This document shows, piece after piece, positions 13,665-14,670 of a stretch of DNA of 14,670 nt. The DNA is taken from the NCBI GenBank assembly GCA_002433675.1, contig DJIP01000010.1, positions 2,257 through 16,926 of the forward strand, given 5' to 3'. The first letter of the stretch is position 1; every line of letters begins with the position of its first letter. This stretch comes from Halomonas halophila (GTDB taxonomy: Bacteria; Pseudomonadota; Gammaproteobacteria; Pseudomonadales; Halomonadaceae). The notes beneath the pieces were generated by a model. The model searched no databases, was not told the DNA's origin, and worked only from the letters and a program-made list of their open reading frames with translations. The position numbers were made by a program, and so were the translations under genes.

Positions 13665-13850
13665 ATGCAGGCTCTGATGCAGCCTGTGATGTGGCCTCCC
13701 ATGCTGCCCTTGATGCAGTCGGTGATATGGCCTTTGACGGTCAGTGACGCCTGTGTGGCGCAGCCTTTCTGGGCCGTCGCTGGTGTACAGGTAAGTAGCG
13801 CCGCAGGTACGAGTTCGAATCTGAAAGCTGATCAATACCAAGGGAGGGTG
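13665..13850. other. Leader region of ectD with a 36-bp imperfect repeat
   Basis: TGATGCAG-CC-GTGATGTGGCCT-like sequence occurs at 13675 and again at 13711 (36-bp period, about 19 of 23 bases alike), plus a partial TGAATGCAG at 13661. The region must contain the ectD promoter, which is expected to respond to osmotic stress, but I see no convincing -35/-10 pair. AGGGAGGG (about 13841-13848) is the ectD ribosome-binding site. Confidence 0.4.
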
Positions 13851-13855
13851 ATCGG

Positions 13856-14670
13856 ATGGAAGTGCAGACATCGTCCAATCCGCAAACCAAGCATCGCAGC
13901 AACCTGGACCCACAGGACCCGCAGCGTTTCGACTGGCAACGTTTCGCCGGGCTCGACAGCGGCCAGGCTGCCACCACCCGCTACCCGACCCGGTTGCCCG
14001 AGCCGATGGACAGCCTGTGGGTCGACCGCCAGGGCCCGGTGGTCAAGGGCAGCGCCGACCAAGGGCCGCTGAGCCAGCAGCAGCTCGACGAGTTCGAGCA
14101 GAAGGGCTTTCTGTTCGAGCCCGATTTTCTTGGTGGCGAAGAGCTTGCACGCCTGCGCGATGAGCTCAAGGCATTGCTCGAAAACGACGCCTATCGGGGC
14201 AGGGACTACAGCATCGTCGAGCCGAGCGGCAAGGAGATCCGCTCGCTGTTCGCGGTGCACTATCTGTCCCGGGTGTTCGCCCATCTGGCCAATGATGAAC
14301 GTCTGGTCGGCCGCGCTCGCCAGATTCTCGGCGGCGAGAGCTACGTCCATCAGTCGCGCATCAACTACAAGCCAGGCTTCGAGGGCAAGGGCTTCAACTG
14401 GCACTCGGACTTCGAGACCTGGCACGCCGAGGACGGCATGCCCGACATGCACGCGGTGAGTGCCTCCATCGTGCTGACCGACAACCATGAGTTCAACGGT
14501 CCGCTGATGCTGATTCCCGGCTCCCATCGGGTGTTCGTGCCGTGTATCGGCGAGACGCCGGACAACAACCACGAGAAGTCGCTGCAGAAGCAGGAGATCG
14601 GGGTGCCGAGCCAGGAGGCCCTGCGCCAGCTGATCGATCGCAACGGTATCGAGGCGCCCAAGGGCAGCGC
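13856..14670 (+). CDS. ectD: Ectoine hydroxylase EctD, partial (C-terminus beyond the window)
   Basis: The frame gives 271 residues to the window edge, out of about 300-330 expected. It begins MEVQTSSNPQ, close to the start of Halomonas EctD as I recall it. The signature NYKPGFEGKGFNWHSDFETW (170-189) supplies the iron ligands His183 and Asp185, and HAEDGMP follows. SASIVLTDNHEFNGPLMLIPGSH lies in the jelly-roll core (202-224). EctD is an Fe(II)/2-oxoglutarate dioxygenase that converts ectoine to 5-hydroxyectoine, a compatible solute, in the cytoplasm. The second iron-binding His and the 2-oxoglutarate Arg lie beyond the edge. AGGGAGGG lies about 8 nt before the ATG. ectABC is not in this window upstream of it, as in Halomonas where ectD stands apart. 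Identity is near certain. Confidence 0.97.
   Translation, partial: MEVQTSSNPQTKHRSNLDPQDPQRFDWQRFAGLDSGQAATTRYPTRLPEPMDSLWVDRQGPVVKGSADQGPLSQQQLDEFEQKGFLFEPDFLGGEELARLRDELKALLENDAYRGRDYSIVEPSGKEIRSLFAVHYLSRVFAHLANDERLVGRARQILGGESYVHQSRINYKPGFEGKGFNWHSDFETWHAEDGMPDMHAVSASIVLTDNHEFNGPLMLIPGSHRVFVPCIGETPDNNHEKSLQKQEIGVPSQEALRQLIDRNGIEAPKGS

Noticed and set aside
13812..13822. AGTTCGAATCT, resembling the T-arm of a tRNA, upstream of ectD
   Set aside because: No acceptor stem, D-arm or anticodon arm can be built around it at the needed spacing; probably chance.
13665..14072. Met-rich plus-strand frame starting in the ectD leader
   Set aside because: The Met-rich start comes from the 36-bp imperfect repeat and the rest lies out of frame over ectD; no ribosome-binding site.

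Overview
This window looks like chromosomal DNA from a halophilic gammaproteobacterium of the Halomonas type (Halomonadaceae). The base composition is high-GC throughout. The right end carries the start of a clear ectoine hydroxylase gene (ectD), whose N-terminus and Fe-binding signature closely resemble the Halomonas enzyme as I remember it. Gene density and ribosome-binding sites look like an ordinary chromosome; I see no transposase, integrase, phage gene, CRISPR array, rRNA or convincing tRNA.

Layout. (1) 1-758, minus: N-terminal part of a Na+/H+-antiporter-family membrane transporter, cut by the window edge. (2) 1099-1577, minus: two tiny, translationally coupled zinc-ribbon proteins followed by a strong terminator. 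(3) 1979-2494, plus: an exported fasciclin (FAS1) protein behind an AT-rich promoter with a 29-bp tandem TTGTACA element, ended by a terminator. (4) 2641-3416: a pgpA-like gene (minus) whose 3' end is repeated in tandem as about 118-bp units. (5) 3482-7452: a bacterial transglutaminase (minus, upstream of pgpA) diverging from a circularly permuted ATP-grasp gene and an alpha-E gene (plus). (6) 7636-10298, minus: an operon of GNAT acetyltransferase, alpha/beta hydrolase and zinc metallopeptidase, converging on the alpha-E gene. (7) 10543-13563, plus: a tightly coupled lipid-glycosylation operon (ArnC/DPM-like glycosyltransferase, LAB_N membrane protein, ArnT/GT39-like transferase) preceded by a PmrA-type box. 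(8) 13564-13855: a spacer with a REP-like palindrome and short repeats. (9) 13856-14670: ectD, cut by the window edge.

How the genes fit together. ATP-grasp, alpha-E, transglutaminase and the COG4307-type metallopeptidase are families known to co-occur in predicted peptide-ligating (amidoligase) gene sets whose product is not established. Here they sit with a divergent PgpA-like phosphatase, a hydrolase and an acetyltransferase, making this the best candidate for an under-described system in the window. The GT2/LAB_N/GT39 operon probably builds and transfers a polyprenyl-phosphate-linked sugar onto lipid A or another envelope acceptor. The direct repeat with 5-nt spacing upstream of it matches the arrangement of PmrA (BasR) operators that control lipid A modification elsewhere.
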